From NCBI GenBank assembly GCA_003194525.1, contig NBIV01000043.1, positions 62,001 to 126,000 of the forward strand: 64,000 nucleotides of DNA, in the 5' to 3' direction. The DNA is from Gracilariopsis chorda. Its lineage: Eukaryota; Rhodophyta; Florideophyceae; Gracilariales; Gracilariaceae. The position numbers were made by a program, and so were the translations under genes. Position 1 is the first letter of the stretch. Each line of letters begins with the position of its first letter. Shown here piece after piece: positions 1 to 11,023 of this stretch. Below the pieces are notes generated by a model. The model ran no database searches. It had not been told where the DNA came from and worked only from the letters and a program-made list of their open reading frames with translations.

Positions 1-1
1 T

Positions 2-544
2 CGCGCCCCTGAGATTATGTTTGGAGCACCCTATACTTCGGCCGTCGATGTTTGGAGTGTTGGTTGTATTGTGGCAGAGATATTACTCCGAAGACCCATT
101 TTTCCGGGAAGAACGTACGAGGAGCAGCTCGTCAAAGTGGCACAAACCCTTGGTCCACCACCTCCTGATCTGCTTAACTCGCTTGCACCACCGGCAGCGC
201 GAAAGTTTGCCCAATCACGACTTAGTCACTTTCCAAAGCGTGATGTCAGCAACTTGTTTCCGTACGCACCACAAGCTTTGTGTGACCTGCTGGCCAGAAT
301 GTTTGAGTATGATCCCAGCAAGCGTATTACCGTTGTGGAAGCTTTAACTCATCCATATCTCGTGGCTCTCCATGATGTCGCGGACGAACCTATTTGCGAA
401 ACCCGCTTTCAGTGTAACCTGGACCGCGAAGCATTGAACAATATGAAGCAAAGGATTTGGAACGAAGCCGAGATGTATAGAATCCAAAGAGAAGCTGAAG
501 ATAAGGCTGTTCGTTCAGCGCAACAGGCAACCCCCCAGGGCTGA
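2..544 (+). CDS. MAP kinase, C-terminal part (5' end outside window)
   Basis: The C-terminal half of a serine/threonine kinase of the MAP kinase family, which relays phosphorylation signals in the cytoplasm and nucleus. The frame is open from base 2 and begins in subdomain VIII (RAPEIMF), so the T-x-Y activation loop lies just outside. Seen next are the subdomain IX stretch DVWSVGCIVAEIL, the MAPK insert region beginning RPIFPG, the subdomain XI arginine (DPSKRI) and the MAPK-type tail HPYLVALHDVADEP. That last motif, followed by an acidic/aromatic C-terminal extension, separates it from CDKs and GSK3. About 180 residues are present, roughly the expected size of this part in a 350-400 residue enzyme. 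The MAPK subclass cannot be decided without the activation loop. The first in-frame ATG (17) is internal and is not the start. Confidence 0.88.
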   Translation, partial: RAPEIMFGAPYTSAVDVWSVGCIVAEILLRRPIFPGRTYEEQLVKVAQTLGPPPPDLLNSLAPPAARKFAQSRLSHFPKRDVSNLFPYAPQALCDLLARMFEYDPSKRITVVEALTHPYLVALHDVADEPICETRFQCNLDREALNNMKQRIWNEAEMYRIQREAEDKAVRSAQQATPQG

Positions 545-2236
545 CTAGCGGGTGGGATGAATGCCGCGTGGTTCAGATTTTGGTGTGAACCGGTAGAATG
601 TACCTTGGCACTCCGAGAAGCCAGAACAAAGGCGTTAGCACACCATCTCGCCGTGCTCCCTAACAGCGAAGAGTTGTAACAGTAAAGGCCCGTGTGTATA
701 AAATTGAAGACTGACAGATGTACAATGAGAGCTGGTTAATCGCCTTGAGCGACCAAGACAATGCTCAGTTTGTTTGTAAAAGATTTTCGCCAGTGATTGC
801 TTGCGACGATCGTGTGCGTTTGGGTGGCCTGTGTTTTGGAGATGGTTGCTAGGTGGAAAGGGTTCCTAATTTGAACTCCGGGCAAGCCCTGCTCTTCGGG
901 AAGTTCCACGCACTTCTGGTTGGGAAGTAAGCAGAGTACTCGCGGAGCGAAGAGAAATCTGTAGTGGACGCGAACTGCAGAGCTCTGTTCGTACGATAGT
1001 CAGCTGATCAGTATGATGCGATACGTATAATCGTGAACACGGCTGATCATTGATTCGTCCAGAATTGAAGCCGAAAGAGGTAGCAGCCTCACGAATTCAA
1101 GCGGTAACTTATGGAGAGGTACCGGTGGTGACCACGGTTATCTTCAAGGGATACCCGTGGCGAGCGAATTTGCGGCGCACGGCGCTCTCCGATGCGATCA
1201 CCGGAAGCAGATGTGCATGTCTTGCTTCCCAAAAGGGGCACGATGAGAACACCAAAGAGCGATCACCGAATGTCCTATATGGGTGACCGTGTGTCCGTGT
1301 ATGTATCCAGAGGGCAGCGCTGGCCTTGAAACGTGGTATGACGCTGGGTGTGCTAGGGCGTGCTCGCTTTTCTCCGCGTCCACTGACGGTCGAGGGCCGG
1401 GCCAGATTTCTACGCTGGGAGGTCGAGGGACGCCGGGATTCGCACGGGTCGGGATAGGCCTCTGTCGTCTAAATATTACACAAAACAAAAATGAAAGTGT
1501 GTTAAGTTTTCTAAACTTCTAGTACATTTGGTACCCTTTTAGTGGCCATCGTTCACCCACCCAGACAGAAAACCAGTCATCCCCGTGCACGTCCTCTCTC
1601 TGCCAAAAGCGTGTACCTTCGTATCAACCGTAGCTGCGCGAACGAACAACTTCGACATGAACAACCACCAGAGATTGTCACACAACAGCGATAACCTTTT
1701 CCGCGCCAGCTGTTCTCGCAATATGTGTAGTGCGCACATTGGCTTTTCTTGATTACCAATACCACGATGATGTCCAGATTTGTTCACAAACATGAGTACA
1801 CAAAACAACGTAACGCTACCGCTTCTCTGTGCTATTAGTTTCGGTATGCACAAATAATGTTCCGATATCCCTTGCAAGAGAAAGATAGTCGTCAACTAAG
1901 ATCTTCACGAACCCCAAAAGTTTCGTGAAACCTGATCCCCAACGCACACACACACAGTAGACCAAGATAAATGTCCGTTCTTGCTTCAATCGATAGAGCA
2001 CATCACCCCCAATTACCCCATATACACAACACACGCACTTTCTCAGGTGTTCTCTATGCATACCCGCCAAGTTGGGCTTCACCTATGTACGGTGGCCGAT
2101 TGGCAGTTTGTATGACGGAAACAAGACTCCCTCAGGGTACCCACATCTCCCAAAACGTGCATATCAAAGCACAAGTACTCCCATAACGACTAAGAGACTT
2201 ATCGGCAAAGTCCTTAGGTTATCAACGTACCGCGAT
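545..2236. other. intergenic, no gene seen
   Basis: About 1.7 kb between the stop of the MAP kinase and the 3' end of the DprA-like gene (convergent). Only short overlapping open frames on both strands are present, none with a recognisable domain. No RNA gene is seen. Confidence 0.6.
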
Positions 2237-3298
2237 TTAATCCAGATATAGTACTGTTACAACAATTCTCAGTTCTTTTGCTTGACGTACTGCTTCCAAA
2301 CTGCATTCGAAAGAAAAACATCGCAGAAGCACAAGCGTTAGTCTAAACGCACGAATACAAAAACAATGAAGCATGATTGATGTGAATAGCTTACACAACG
2401 TCAGAGTCATGAAATGCGAACGCAATAAAGTGAGTACACCTTGACAAGATATCCGAGTTACAGAGTTGAGATGCCACATCTAGCGGTAGAGGATCATTTT
2501 TTTTCATCTCGACAAGGTTTTGTACCTTCAAAAGCTGCACATGAACAAGATGGAGGGACACGCAAGAGGTTGAGAAACAGCGTTAGTAGATCGCAGCAAG
2601 CGCTAATCGTACATAGCTCTTTGCGTGCTTTGCGAAGGCGCACAAAGGGTGGATAAAACGCGCAAACAGAGATTGCGTACCTGTTCTTGTGTCTCTTTGG
2701 GCTGTTTGTGCAGACTTTGCGGCAAGACGACCGTGAGCAATTGCGGCTTCTCCGCTCGCAATGCACCGCGAATGACAGCTGCATTTGTTCCACCCGCGCC
2801 CGATGTGAAGACGTGGTTTCCAACAAGCACATTGGCATAGGTAAGCAACTCGATAATCTGTTGATGCAAATATGAGGTGTACCTTGTACCGAGGATGGCC
2901 ACGTTTCTTGGCCCGTCTTGTTGGATTGCAGTGAGCTCTTGAAGCACGGTATCAAAGGATCTCTCAGTATCCCTGGATAGAGTGGCGACTGATTTGGACT
3001 CGCTTTCTTCTAAATCGTCACCGTTGGCATCCTCGAATTCGTCCTCCCGACCGGGAGGTCGGGGCGGAGGCGTGGATCTGCCGAAATTGGACAGCGTGCA
3101 TAGCGCAGCACATGCGCGGGAATGCGGAGACCTGGCACTAAGTCTCGGATATAGCTGCTTCTGAGCAAGAAGAGCGAATTGATGGCGGGGAGGAGATGCA
3201 CAAAGCCAAGACCGTGGGGCGCGAGCAGAAGGCGGGGGAGTACCCGCAGCGAAAGCGAGGGTGATTGGGGTTCGTCTGCGGTATGTGCAGGGCTGCAT
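2237..3298 (-). CDS. DprA/SLOG-like Rossmann protein with plastid-type leader; three exons
   Basis: Coding join on the minus strand: 3298-2681, 2534-2395 and 2300-2237 (618+140+64 nt), giving 273 residues. Both introns (146 and 94 bases) start GT and end AG, and the frame is continuous through them. Residues 1 to about 75 are rich in R, S, A and P and poor in acid, like a plastid transit peptide; an acidic linker follows. From about residue 131 there is NVAILGTR, then HQQIIELLTYANVLVGN, TSGAGGTNAAVIRGALRA and LTVVLPQSL. This pattern is known from the DprA-like (SLOG superfamily) proteins of cyanobacteria called DNA recombination-mediator protein A, which also end in a similar VVTLFYFD-type motif; here the end is VVTVLYLD. 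The molecular role is not established in algae; nucleotide or nucleic-acid binding is inferred from the fold. Its cyanobacterial look suggests plastid ancestry. ATG 3298 is the first in frame; an upstream exon is possible. Confidence 0.82.
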
Positions 3299-3889
3299 TG
3301 GAGGGGGAAGGGACGTAAGGGAGCGAGGCTCAAGAAGATGTACGTGCGGTAAACTCGCAATGGCGGCGATGACGATGGCGAGGGGGAGCGCGGAGATTCG
3401 CTTGGCGGGTGGGTACGCAATTGGAACAGTCGCTGTAACTCGTGCAGCCTGCAGTTACGCAGTTGCCTCTCTCCGCGCTCGTGCCGCGTGTTTCGTTCAG
3501 ATTTGGCGTACTGTAAGCACAACGCGCGTACCGAGTACCCTAGCTAGTAATCTGGGTGTGATGTATTTGTTGGATGCGAAGCTGTTCGCACGATATCGAA
3601 TCGAAACGCTCTCCCGAGCAGCGTCAGACAATTACCGACGGCACCAAAGGCACCGAGCGGTAGCGACGACTGGCCAAGCAGCGTGTCATAACAGGCTGCG
3701 AGAATCTCCAAGACAAACGGAGCTCTCTCGCTCTTGCCACGATACACGAAGCCAATATTGTTTACCAGGAGCATCATATGCATTGCCTTGCATTCCCAAC
3801 CATCTCTTCGCGCGAAGGGCTAAACTCTGCGCAATTCTACCTTACTAACTGCCAATAGACTCTGCCACTCAGCAGAGACCTGCACCATG
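3299..3889. other. intergenic between DprA-like gene and lipoxygenase
   Basis: About 590 bases holding the upstream region of the DprA-like gene and the downstream region of the lipoxygenase gene (same strand). A 195-residue arginine-rich open frame on the plus strand is antisense to the DprA-like leader and has no recognisable domain, so I do not call it. Confidence 0.5.
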
Positions 3890-6202
3890 CTAGATTTCGA
3901 TGCTCTGCGCCACATTCGTGGGATCGAGGAATTCGTACGGTGCCATCCCAGGGTCTTCGTCCTCAATTCGCATGTTTCTTGACTTGATCATATAATGCGC
4001 CTTTTCAAGCTCCCTTTTCAATACAGCAACCGCATTTCGTGGAATGCCCTCTCCCTCAATTTGCATCAACGTCCTCTCCGGTCTCAACGTTAGCAGTTGT
4101 GCAAACTGCACTTGGAACATTGCAAAAGCGAGTGGCATGGACGCGCCTACGTCATCGTCGTCTCCCCTTGCCCGATGAATCATCAAGATCTCTCGATGCA
4201 GGTTCATATCGGCGTCGGAGGGCAACGGTACCGGCTTAAATAGAGCATTGGGTCTGTTTGGAACGTATGACAAGTATCGCTCTTGACTCGTATTCACCGC
4301 TGAGTGCTCTGCAGATACACTGTACATGATCGTTGTGACCGTGTCACACAACAGCTCCCAAGTCTCGAATCTTTCGGGGAAAGACGTCACCGACGCACGT
4401 GCTGTGTCCCTCATCTCTGCACACCACGACTGCAGAACTCTGTCCCGCGAAATCGCCTCGTTCAGTTGCGAGTCATCAGCCTTATTATACCAAAGCTTAA
4501 CAGCACGTTCCACGTACGCTCGGAGCGCATTCCAAATCATCATACCATCTTTGCAGTAGTAGTAGTCAACGTCATCGCACTTCTCAGGGTCGAAACCTCT
4601 GTTGCGAAGCTGCTGAGGGAAGGCCTGATCCGACAGTGTCCACTTGTCGTACATCAAAGCTAGCAGTATCAGTCCACCTGCCGCCCCAAGCGCAAAACCA
4701 GCATCAGTGAAAGGAATCACGTCTTTTCCATGAGCCACAAGCGTGTTTCTCGCCAACCAATTAATGGCAATATGATCACGGAAGTGAGGACCCAAAAGCT
4801 TGCCCACAATATGCTCTTGGCCCTCTGATTCGCCAAATTTGAACACATTGCGCACTGCAACTCCGAACGACTCGAATATCAGATGGCATCGACCAAGGTG
4901 AGAGTAGAATTGATGTAGTTGGTTGTCTGCACATGCAACATGCATTTTGGCATACAAGTATGTGTTCGGTGATTCCCTGCAAGTCTCTTGCGTGTATATG
5001 GCATTTGGTTTATCCTTGTGACGGGTGAGCATGATTCCTAGGACACCCAGCTGGCGATTGGATTTCAAGTAGAACGCGACGAATGGTGCATAGAAGTGCT
5101 TCAGCATATCAGGAGAGTCGATGTCAGCCTTTTCGAATCGAATGGGATTCACCAGACTACCTGTCTCGTGTATCTTAGCCCCAGCTTTCAGAGCCGCCGC
5201 TTGCAGAACCCAATAATCGGCCCAAAACAATGCGTTCTGAGATACTAATTGGGTAATGGTTCGGCCCTCAGGATCTGTAAGGGCTTTCATTTCCTCCGGC
5301 AAACGCTTTTCGACCACTTGCATACTCGTCACTCTTTCGATGACGGTTGGATTACATCCATTGAGGAATTGAGCAGCAAAGGCGCTATCATCCTTCCAGT
5401 AAGCCCGTTCCGTGTCAATTATTCCCCTTGGCATCGGAAATAGCTTCTCATTCCCGAAGAAAGCTCTGAAGGCATCATGTCCAATGTCAGCAAACATCTC
5501 GTGTGGAGGTTCATCGAGTCGAGCCACAAACGGCATCTGTGAGCGTATGAATATATGGGCTCTTTCAGCTATAGCACCAATTTTGCGGCTCGAGAAGGCT
5601 TCGTCCTGGGGAAGCGACACAACCCGCCTTGGTAGCTCAAAGGGGTAAGGATACTTCTCGTACAAATAGTTTCGCGCGTAAGTGCCGTCCTGCCACTCGT
5701 TGGCCAGACGGAAGAGCTCCACCCCAATGCTTTGTATTGCTTGAGCAAACATTTTCAATGTGAGAGTCACATCTGCCGGCATGTTGCGATGAACGGTGGC
5801 ATCAACGTGGGAATCAGGGCTTCCGCCTGTGTGCACTGTTGAGAGAGCAAGTACTTCGCTGTTGCCTTTTTGGTCGGGATGTGTGGCACCCTGCTCTTCA
5901 GGTTGTGATGCTTCATTAGCTACGAGCTTCTGATTATGATCGTCTGCAGGAAGTGAACGTGAAGTGGCTTCGTTTTGACTAGAACTGGTACTGGGTTTTG
6001 CATCATCCGTGGCTTTGGGAACGGACTGATCACCGGTACCGTCTTGGTTATGTGATTTTTCGGTGGGCGTGGTGTTACCTTCCAGTGCTTTGGTCATAGT
6101 GGTTTCGTTGGAGGGGCTGGCGCTATCTGGTTCATTAAAACAGATGCACCGGGCTACAATGGAGCTGATTTTAGTTGAGGGGCGCCTCGTGCCGTCTGCC
6201 AT
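3890..6202 (-). CDS. lipoxygenase (catalytic domain only, no PLAT domain)
   Basis: A 770-residue intronless lipoxygenase, the non-haem iron enzyme that adds oxygen to polyunsaturated fatty acids and starts oxylipin synthesis. The iron ligands are visible: H430 and H435 in HQFYSH, H633 and N637 in EHSAVN, and the C-terminal isoleucine I770 (the protein ends SIEI). A conserved histidine follows at GRCH. Residues 1 to about 140 are low-complexity (S, T, E, D, Q), where plant enzymes would carry a PLAT/C2 domain; none is seen. Red algae are known for C18/C20 oxylipins made by such enzymes; regiospecificity cannot be read here. The start is ATG 6202, which has A at -3. The frame runs 10 codons further up to a TTG but with no ATG. 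Neighbouring DprA-like gene on the same strand is unrelated in function. Confidence 0.92.
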   Translation of the reverse strand: MADGTRRPSTKISSIVARCICFNEPDSASPSNETTMTKALEGNTTPTEKSHNQDGTGDQSVPKATDDAKPSTSSSQNEATSRSLPADDHNQKLVANEASQPEEQGATHPDQKGNSEVLALSTVHTGGSPDSHVDATVHRNMPADVTLTLKMFAQAIQSIGVELFRLANEWQDGTYARNYLYEKYPYPFELPRRVVSLPQDEAFSSRKIGAIAERAHIFIRSQMPFVARLDEPPHEMFADIGHDAFRAFFGNEKLFPMPRGIIDTERAYWKDDSAFAAQFLNGCNPTVIERVTSMQVVEKRLPEEMKALTDPEGRTITQLVSQNALFWADYWVLQAAALKAGAKIHETGSLVNPIRFEKADIDSPDMLKHFYAPFVAFYLKSNRQLGVLGIMLTRHKDKPNAIYTQETCRESPNTYLYAKMHVACADNQLHQFYSHLGRCHLIFESFGVAVRNVFKFGESEGQEHIVGKLLGPHFRDHIAINWLARNTLVAHGKDVIPFTDAGFALGAAGGLILLALMYDKWTLSDQAFPQQLRNRGFDPEKCDDVDYYYCKDGMMIWNALRAYVERAVKLWYNKADDSQLNEAISRDRVLQSWCAEMRDTARASVTSFPERFETWELLCDTVTTIMYSVSAEHSAVNTSQERYLSYVPNRPNALFKPVPLPSDADMNLHREILMIHRARGDDDDVGASMPLAFAMFQVQFAQLLTLRPERTLMQIEGEGIPRNAVAVLKRELEKAHYMIKSRNMRIEDEDPGMAPYEFLDPTNVAQSIEI

Positions 6203-9200
6203 TCTGTTCTTCTTATGGAAAACCTGTATCAATGAGATAGGCTACGAGAGACGTTGTGTTCGACTGTCACTTGGATGGTGTAGGGAGAGCGTGGTACATC
6301 GCTGCTGCACCGAGAGAAGTTGGTGGAGGAGGGACAGAATACAGCCGTATGTATCTCGTGTGCGGCGACAGATTGTGCAGGATATTCCTGCAACGCTCCG
6401 GAAGTAGTGATTATTGCTTGAATTCGTAAACATGCAGTAGCTTCCGCATATGTGAGCTCTGATATCTAACGCGGTTGCAAGGATAGCGCTCTTACTCCTG
6501 TAACTGTACTCTTGGTAGGGGTAAGCTCCAGTGGCACGGCAACACTGAAGGGCAAGACCCCATGCCCAAGAGGTGTTTCGGCATCGAGAAGTTCGATGCC
6601 TGCGGCGTGTGATTCGAGCTTCAAAAAGAGCGCAACCTGGTCACATGGTCATACTGTAACAAGCTCATTTAATGAGGTTTTCGACCCATGTGGCGTTCTC
6701 TGATTCGGCGATTCTGGTGCTCCTCGACATCACAGCGGCTGAGGTGAACTGGTTCGAAACATAATGAGTGGCAAATTGTACTGCGGCATCAGGGCATCAG
6801 GCCCAGGGATTGACAAGAGCTTTTCATGGACTCCTCTAATAGGGCCTAACTCGCCTCTGCTCACCAGCACGCTGCCGGGTAGCAATCTAACCCTTCGCAT
6901 TTGGAGCAAAAAGGAGGAAGCTGCTACGGATTTCTATTAGGATACAACCAACAGAATGTGGCGATTCGGTTTTAGCAAGAGCAGTAGAGTTATTCAACAT
7001 GCGTGCATGGTTGTTTCATGTGGCCCATTATTCGCGGCGGTATGCTGCTTAAGAAAGACTTGCGAAGACCATGGTTGCCGCCGTTGCCTGCAACAGACAC
7101 CGTTCTCAGAGTTGTGTGTTAATATATTGACAGCTGATCTGTTTGCATGTGTAGTGTCGCAGTGTGTGTAGTTTACGCTGTACATGAACGTAAGAAGCGG
7201 TCGTCTTCTGGTTGGCTTTACTCAGGTTGTTTGAAGGGGGGTCGGGGACGTCTCTGATTTGTTGAGACACTGGTTGTTTGTGGACATTTCCAAAAATGCT
7301 CATCGGATCTTTTCTACATATCACTGGCCGACACTACTGGTAGTTATCTTGTTTGCATTCCAAATCAATAGGTCTAGCCAGCATAGAGAAAAGCATGACA
7401 CTTCGCAAATGTTCTAAGCGCAAGGAAAGCATTTTGAGGAAGTGGTGCAGAAATAGTAGGAGCATGTGGACACGGCTAGGTCGACAAAAGTACACATACT
7501 CGAATGTGACAGATGCAGTATGGACTTATCACGAGCGAATATAATGCGACAAGGAACGCGAGGTATGTAACGAGAACAAGAGTTTGATTAGAAGGTATAG
7601 TATAGCAACATCGAATGCACCGGCTGCATCGATGTGAGAGAAGTGTGAAACATGTCTTCCGGGCAGTAGCGCATTGGTTCACTGCAAAAGAATAATGCGT
7701 ATGACGGGTTGCGATACACGCAAACACGAGAGGGAGAACAAGTGTTACAGGGTTAAAAGGATTACTTGTACTAATGATGTGCTTGTTGGACAAGAATAGT
7801 GCAGTAACACATGCGGTACAGACGATGCAGGAATCACGCGACTGGACAGCGATGCTGAAGGCAGTTGCACAATTGACGGTAACGTTTAACAAGGCGTTCG
7901 ATGCTATTCACAATCGGATCCACGTTATGGTAAGATACATCTGGTTCATTGGTGGCATCGTCGTACAAGACTCGCGCATGTTCGATGGTCGAAAGAAAGC
8001 GCATATTTGGATTAAAAGACGCAGCATATCAAGGTACGCTATGACGAACAGGGACACACATTCTCCGTGCGATTGCAAAACAGTTTCGTTTTGGTTCCCA
8101 AGGGCGACACGAAACGAAACGCGTCGCGCCGTGAACGCGTGTGTACAAAAAGTGTTGGAAACGGATAAGCTATGAGCGCAAACAGCAACCGGCTCCACGT
8201 TGGTGATGTTTTTGTGGGCTAGTCGCTCTCAACAAACGTCCAACCCCTGGCCACATGCAACCTGCGTTCTTATCGTCAAGCGATCGTTCGCGATAGTCAA
8301 CGGAGGCGGCGACGGCGGAGGCGGCCGCACACAGGGCATGACGAAGGGCAACTTCCCTGCAGAGCTCCAATGAAGCGGCTGCGCGGCGAGGTTGTATCCG
8401 TAGTAACGAACCGCAGAGCATTCCAGCGTTGAAGATATCTTACGATATGCATAAGAATGCCTACTCGGGAGGTCGTTAAACTCGTCCAGGCGATCGGTCT
8501 GCTTGCCGGTCGAGGACGTAGGTGGAAGTCGTGAAAAGGCCCCCGTCTAACTGCACGTACGCAGTCGGTCACGCGCCTGTTGTCAGAAGAAGATCCAAAC
8601 GCCGTTTCCCTGAATTTTTCCCTCGAAAGAAGGGCTCCAAAGGAGCCTCTGGACGGGGGTTTTCCAGGGTTTTCTCGGAGGACTACGCTTGGGTCGGATG
8701 ATGATACAAGCTACGCGCCGGTTCTTTTGTCTGATCTCGCCGATAATATGAGGATTGGGCGCAGGGACGTCGTCAATGGTTTCTATGGCGGCCGACGTGG
8801 TACATGCGAAGCGCCTTGTTGTGGTGTACCCCTTAACCGACGATCCCTAGAGGGTGAATGAAGAGGTGCAGAGAAGAAGGCGATAGTTGTCGGAAACGAA
8901 ACGCTTCAGCGGTTGAACACACCTACGGGACCTAAAACTTTCTTCGTATCATATGTGGCCCAGTGAGTGTAGCACGGCTACTGGTTTGTAGTTGGAGGCT
9001 GCGGTATAGGAGTAAGTATTATAGGTTGTCGGGGTTCTTAGCAAACGCCCCCGCTACGAGTACTTAATTTATGCGTGTTCGTTCGCGAGAGAGAGAGAGA
9101 GCATAAGAGCGCATGAGAAAACATAATGCATGGCGATGCATGCAATCAAACCCCGTGGCGATAGGCAGAAGCGCCGCGAAGCGAAGGGCGCAGGAGGCTG

Positions 9201-9463
9201 CTGAGCAGCCCGAACTGGCGCCAATTACCGGCGCCGCACAGCAATTGTGTCAATTCGATTGGTTGCAAAGCACTGCCGCGAGGGGCAGCGATGCATCAGC
9301 TGACGCAGCACCGACACTTCGCACAGGCGCCGCCCCAGTCGTTGCGCGGCACCACGCAGTCGTTGCGCGGCACCACGCAGTCGCGCCCGCCTCCAGCGCC
9401 TCCGCCCGCGCGCAGCGGACCTCCCCACCACCACTCGAACAACACCGCCAACCCGTCCCCGCC
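6203..9463. other. long gene-poor stretch
   Basis: About 3.3 kb between the head of the lipoxygenase gene and the head of the RING ligase gene (divergent). Open frames reach 138 residues (7476-7892 minus; 7774-8175 plus; 8580-8861 plus), overlap each other on opposite strands and show no domain. A short GA run lies at 9088-9101. A 21-base direct duplication lies around 9340-9381 (GTTGCGCGGCACCACGCAGTC), just before the RING gene start. Confidence 0.5.
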
Positions 9464-11023
9464 ATGCTGCTCCTGCTGCTCGCGCTTCCCGTCGTCGCCG
9501 CCATACTCGTAAAGGCGCCCGAATCATGCGGCGGCGAGCGCGTCATCAAGCACGCCAACGCCCTCTTCGGTCTCAAACCGGACGACCCTGCATTTAACAA
9601 TCGCGACTTTGCTATCTTCGCTCCGCGTCCCCAACGGGACGGCGCGTACATCCGTATTAACCCTGTATCCCGACCCTCCGCTATTTCCACCCTGCATTCC
9701 GCTGCCACTTCCCTTTTTATCGCCATGCTTTTCGGTCGTGCTCCCGACACAATTCGCGTTACCGACCCACCTCCACCCCCTCAGATTTCTTTACTGGAGC
9801 CTTCCGCATTATCCGCCCGCGTGCGAAGAGCGAATCCGCCTTGGAACTCCAATCCCGCTGCACCGCGGGCCAGCGTCGCCCCTCACCGTCAAACACAATC
9901 CCTGCTCGAAACAATCGCCTCCTTCGGCGACCCCTCCGCCACCGCCTCCCGCTCAAACACCAACCGTCCACCAAGCCCCTCTCTAGACCCATCTCCATCC
10001 CCCCTATACGACGCCTGTTGTCAACTCTCCGTTACAGCCGATTTGCAAGCTATTCAAGGAAGAGTAGCCGTCGTCACGCGCGGCGTCTGCGATTTTGCGC
10101 AAAAAATAGGTTTCATGCAAGACGCCGGTGCGCAAGGTGTAATCGTCGTCAACTTCAAAGACGAAGGAGACCATCTCGCCAACATGAAACTGAACGAAAC
10201 CAAACAGGACCCCCACATCACAATCCCAGCTGTCATGATTCGATACCGTGACTGGGCTGAGATAGCGCCGTGCTGGAATGACACCATTGTCACTTTCACC
10301 GCCAAGGGCGAAGCGAAGGGCGATCATGCTCGCGACAATCTCAACTGGGCAATGATGAGGGGCATGGCTTTATGGATTTTGTGTCAGTGCGGAGTCAACG
10401 TTGTGCGATATAAAAGACGAGTTTCAGAGTATCGCGCCCGTGCTGATGCCATTGCTGCCTTACCCGTCGAGACCTATCAACATCGAAACCACCGCGATCA
10501 ATCTGTCCCCGAGGAGCGTGCCCATCTACTTTCCGATACCTCTGAACCTGAAACCAACCCCGAAATCTCTCCTGATACTTTGCCTGATACTTCTTCCGAT
10601 GTCTCAACTGAAGTCGCACCCGAAGTCTCACCTGTACAATCAATCCCTAACAAGTCCGCCGCAGGTCCGGCCCCTTCCACACCCCCACCACCCGCGGGTC
10701 CTCCAACAGATCAACCCAACCGCACACGCACTGAATCTCAACCTGGTTCTTCATCTGCTCATGCACCCCAATTACTTTCCCCCACAAGACCTCCAGAAGA
10801 TGCTGAGAGCGAGGAAGAGGAGCCCATATGTGCTGTTTGTCTGGAAGAGTTTGAACCAGGACAACAAGTACGGCAACTCGCTTGTTCGCACTTGTATCAT
10901 CGAACATGTATCGATCCATGGCTTCAATCCAGTTCAAATAGCTGTCCATTATGCAAGCGAGAAATCCCAAGCTTACCACCACCTCCCGCTCAATTTCACT
11001 ACGGCTCCATGCTTGTTTCTTGA
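9464..11023 (+). CDS. PA-TM-RING E3 ubiquitin ligase
   Basis: A 519-residue single-pass membrane ubiquitin ligase of the type that sits in endosomal or vacuolar membranes and passes ubiquitin from an E2 to substrates. The N-terminus MLLLLLALPVVAAIL is a clear signal peptide. A protease-associated domain follows; its core is GRVAVVTRGVCDFAQK and AGAQGVIVVNFKDEG. A transmembrane stretch comes next (WAMMRGMALWILCQCGV), then a long S/T/P-rich cytoplasmic region. The C-terminal RING-H2 domain spans C456 to C497 with the pattern C-x2-C...C-x-H-x2-H-x2-C...C-x2-C. The same frame is open back to an ATG at 9113, adding 117 residues, but that part contains a tandem duplication and would bury the signal peptide, so I chose ATG 9464. 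The transmembrane segment is weakly hydrophobic for the family. Domain order matches the RNF13/RMR family. Confidence 0.88.
   Translation: MLLLLLALPVVAAILVKAPESCGGERVIKHANALFGLKPDDPAFNNRDFAIFAPRPQRDGAYIRINPVSRPSAISTLHSAATSLFIAMLFGRAPDTIRVTDPPPPPQISLLEPSALSARVRRANPPWNSNPAAPRASVAPHRQTQSLLETIASFGDPSATASRSNTNRPPSPSLDPSPSPLYDACCQLSVTADLQAIQGRVAVVTRGVCDFAQKIGFMQDAGAQGVIVVNFKDEGDHLANMKLNETKQDPHITIPAVMIRYRDWAEIAPCWNDTIVTFTAKGEAKGDHARDNLNWAMMRGMALWILCQCGVNVVRYKRRVSEYRARADAIAALPVETYQHRNHRDQSVPEERAHLLSDTSEPETNPEISPDTLPDTSSDVSTEVAPEVSPVQSIPNKSAAGPAPSTPPPPAGPPTDQPNRTRTESQPGSSSAHAPQLLSPTRPPEDAESEEEEPICAVCLEEFEPGQQVRQLACSHLYHRTCIDPWLQSSSNSCPLCKREIPSLPPPPAQFHYGSMLVS

Noticed and set aside
3261-3848. 195-residue plus-strand frame
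   Set aside because: Arginine/alanine-rich, antisense to the leader of the DprA-like gene, no domain; a by-product of GC-rich sequence.
7476-8175. Overlapping frames of 138 (minus) and 133 (plus) residues
   Set aside because: They lie on opposite strands, show no domain, and neither has supporting context.
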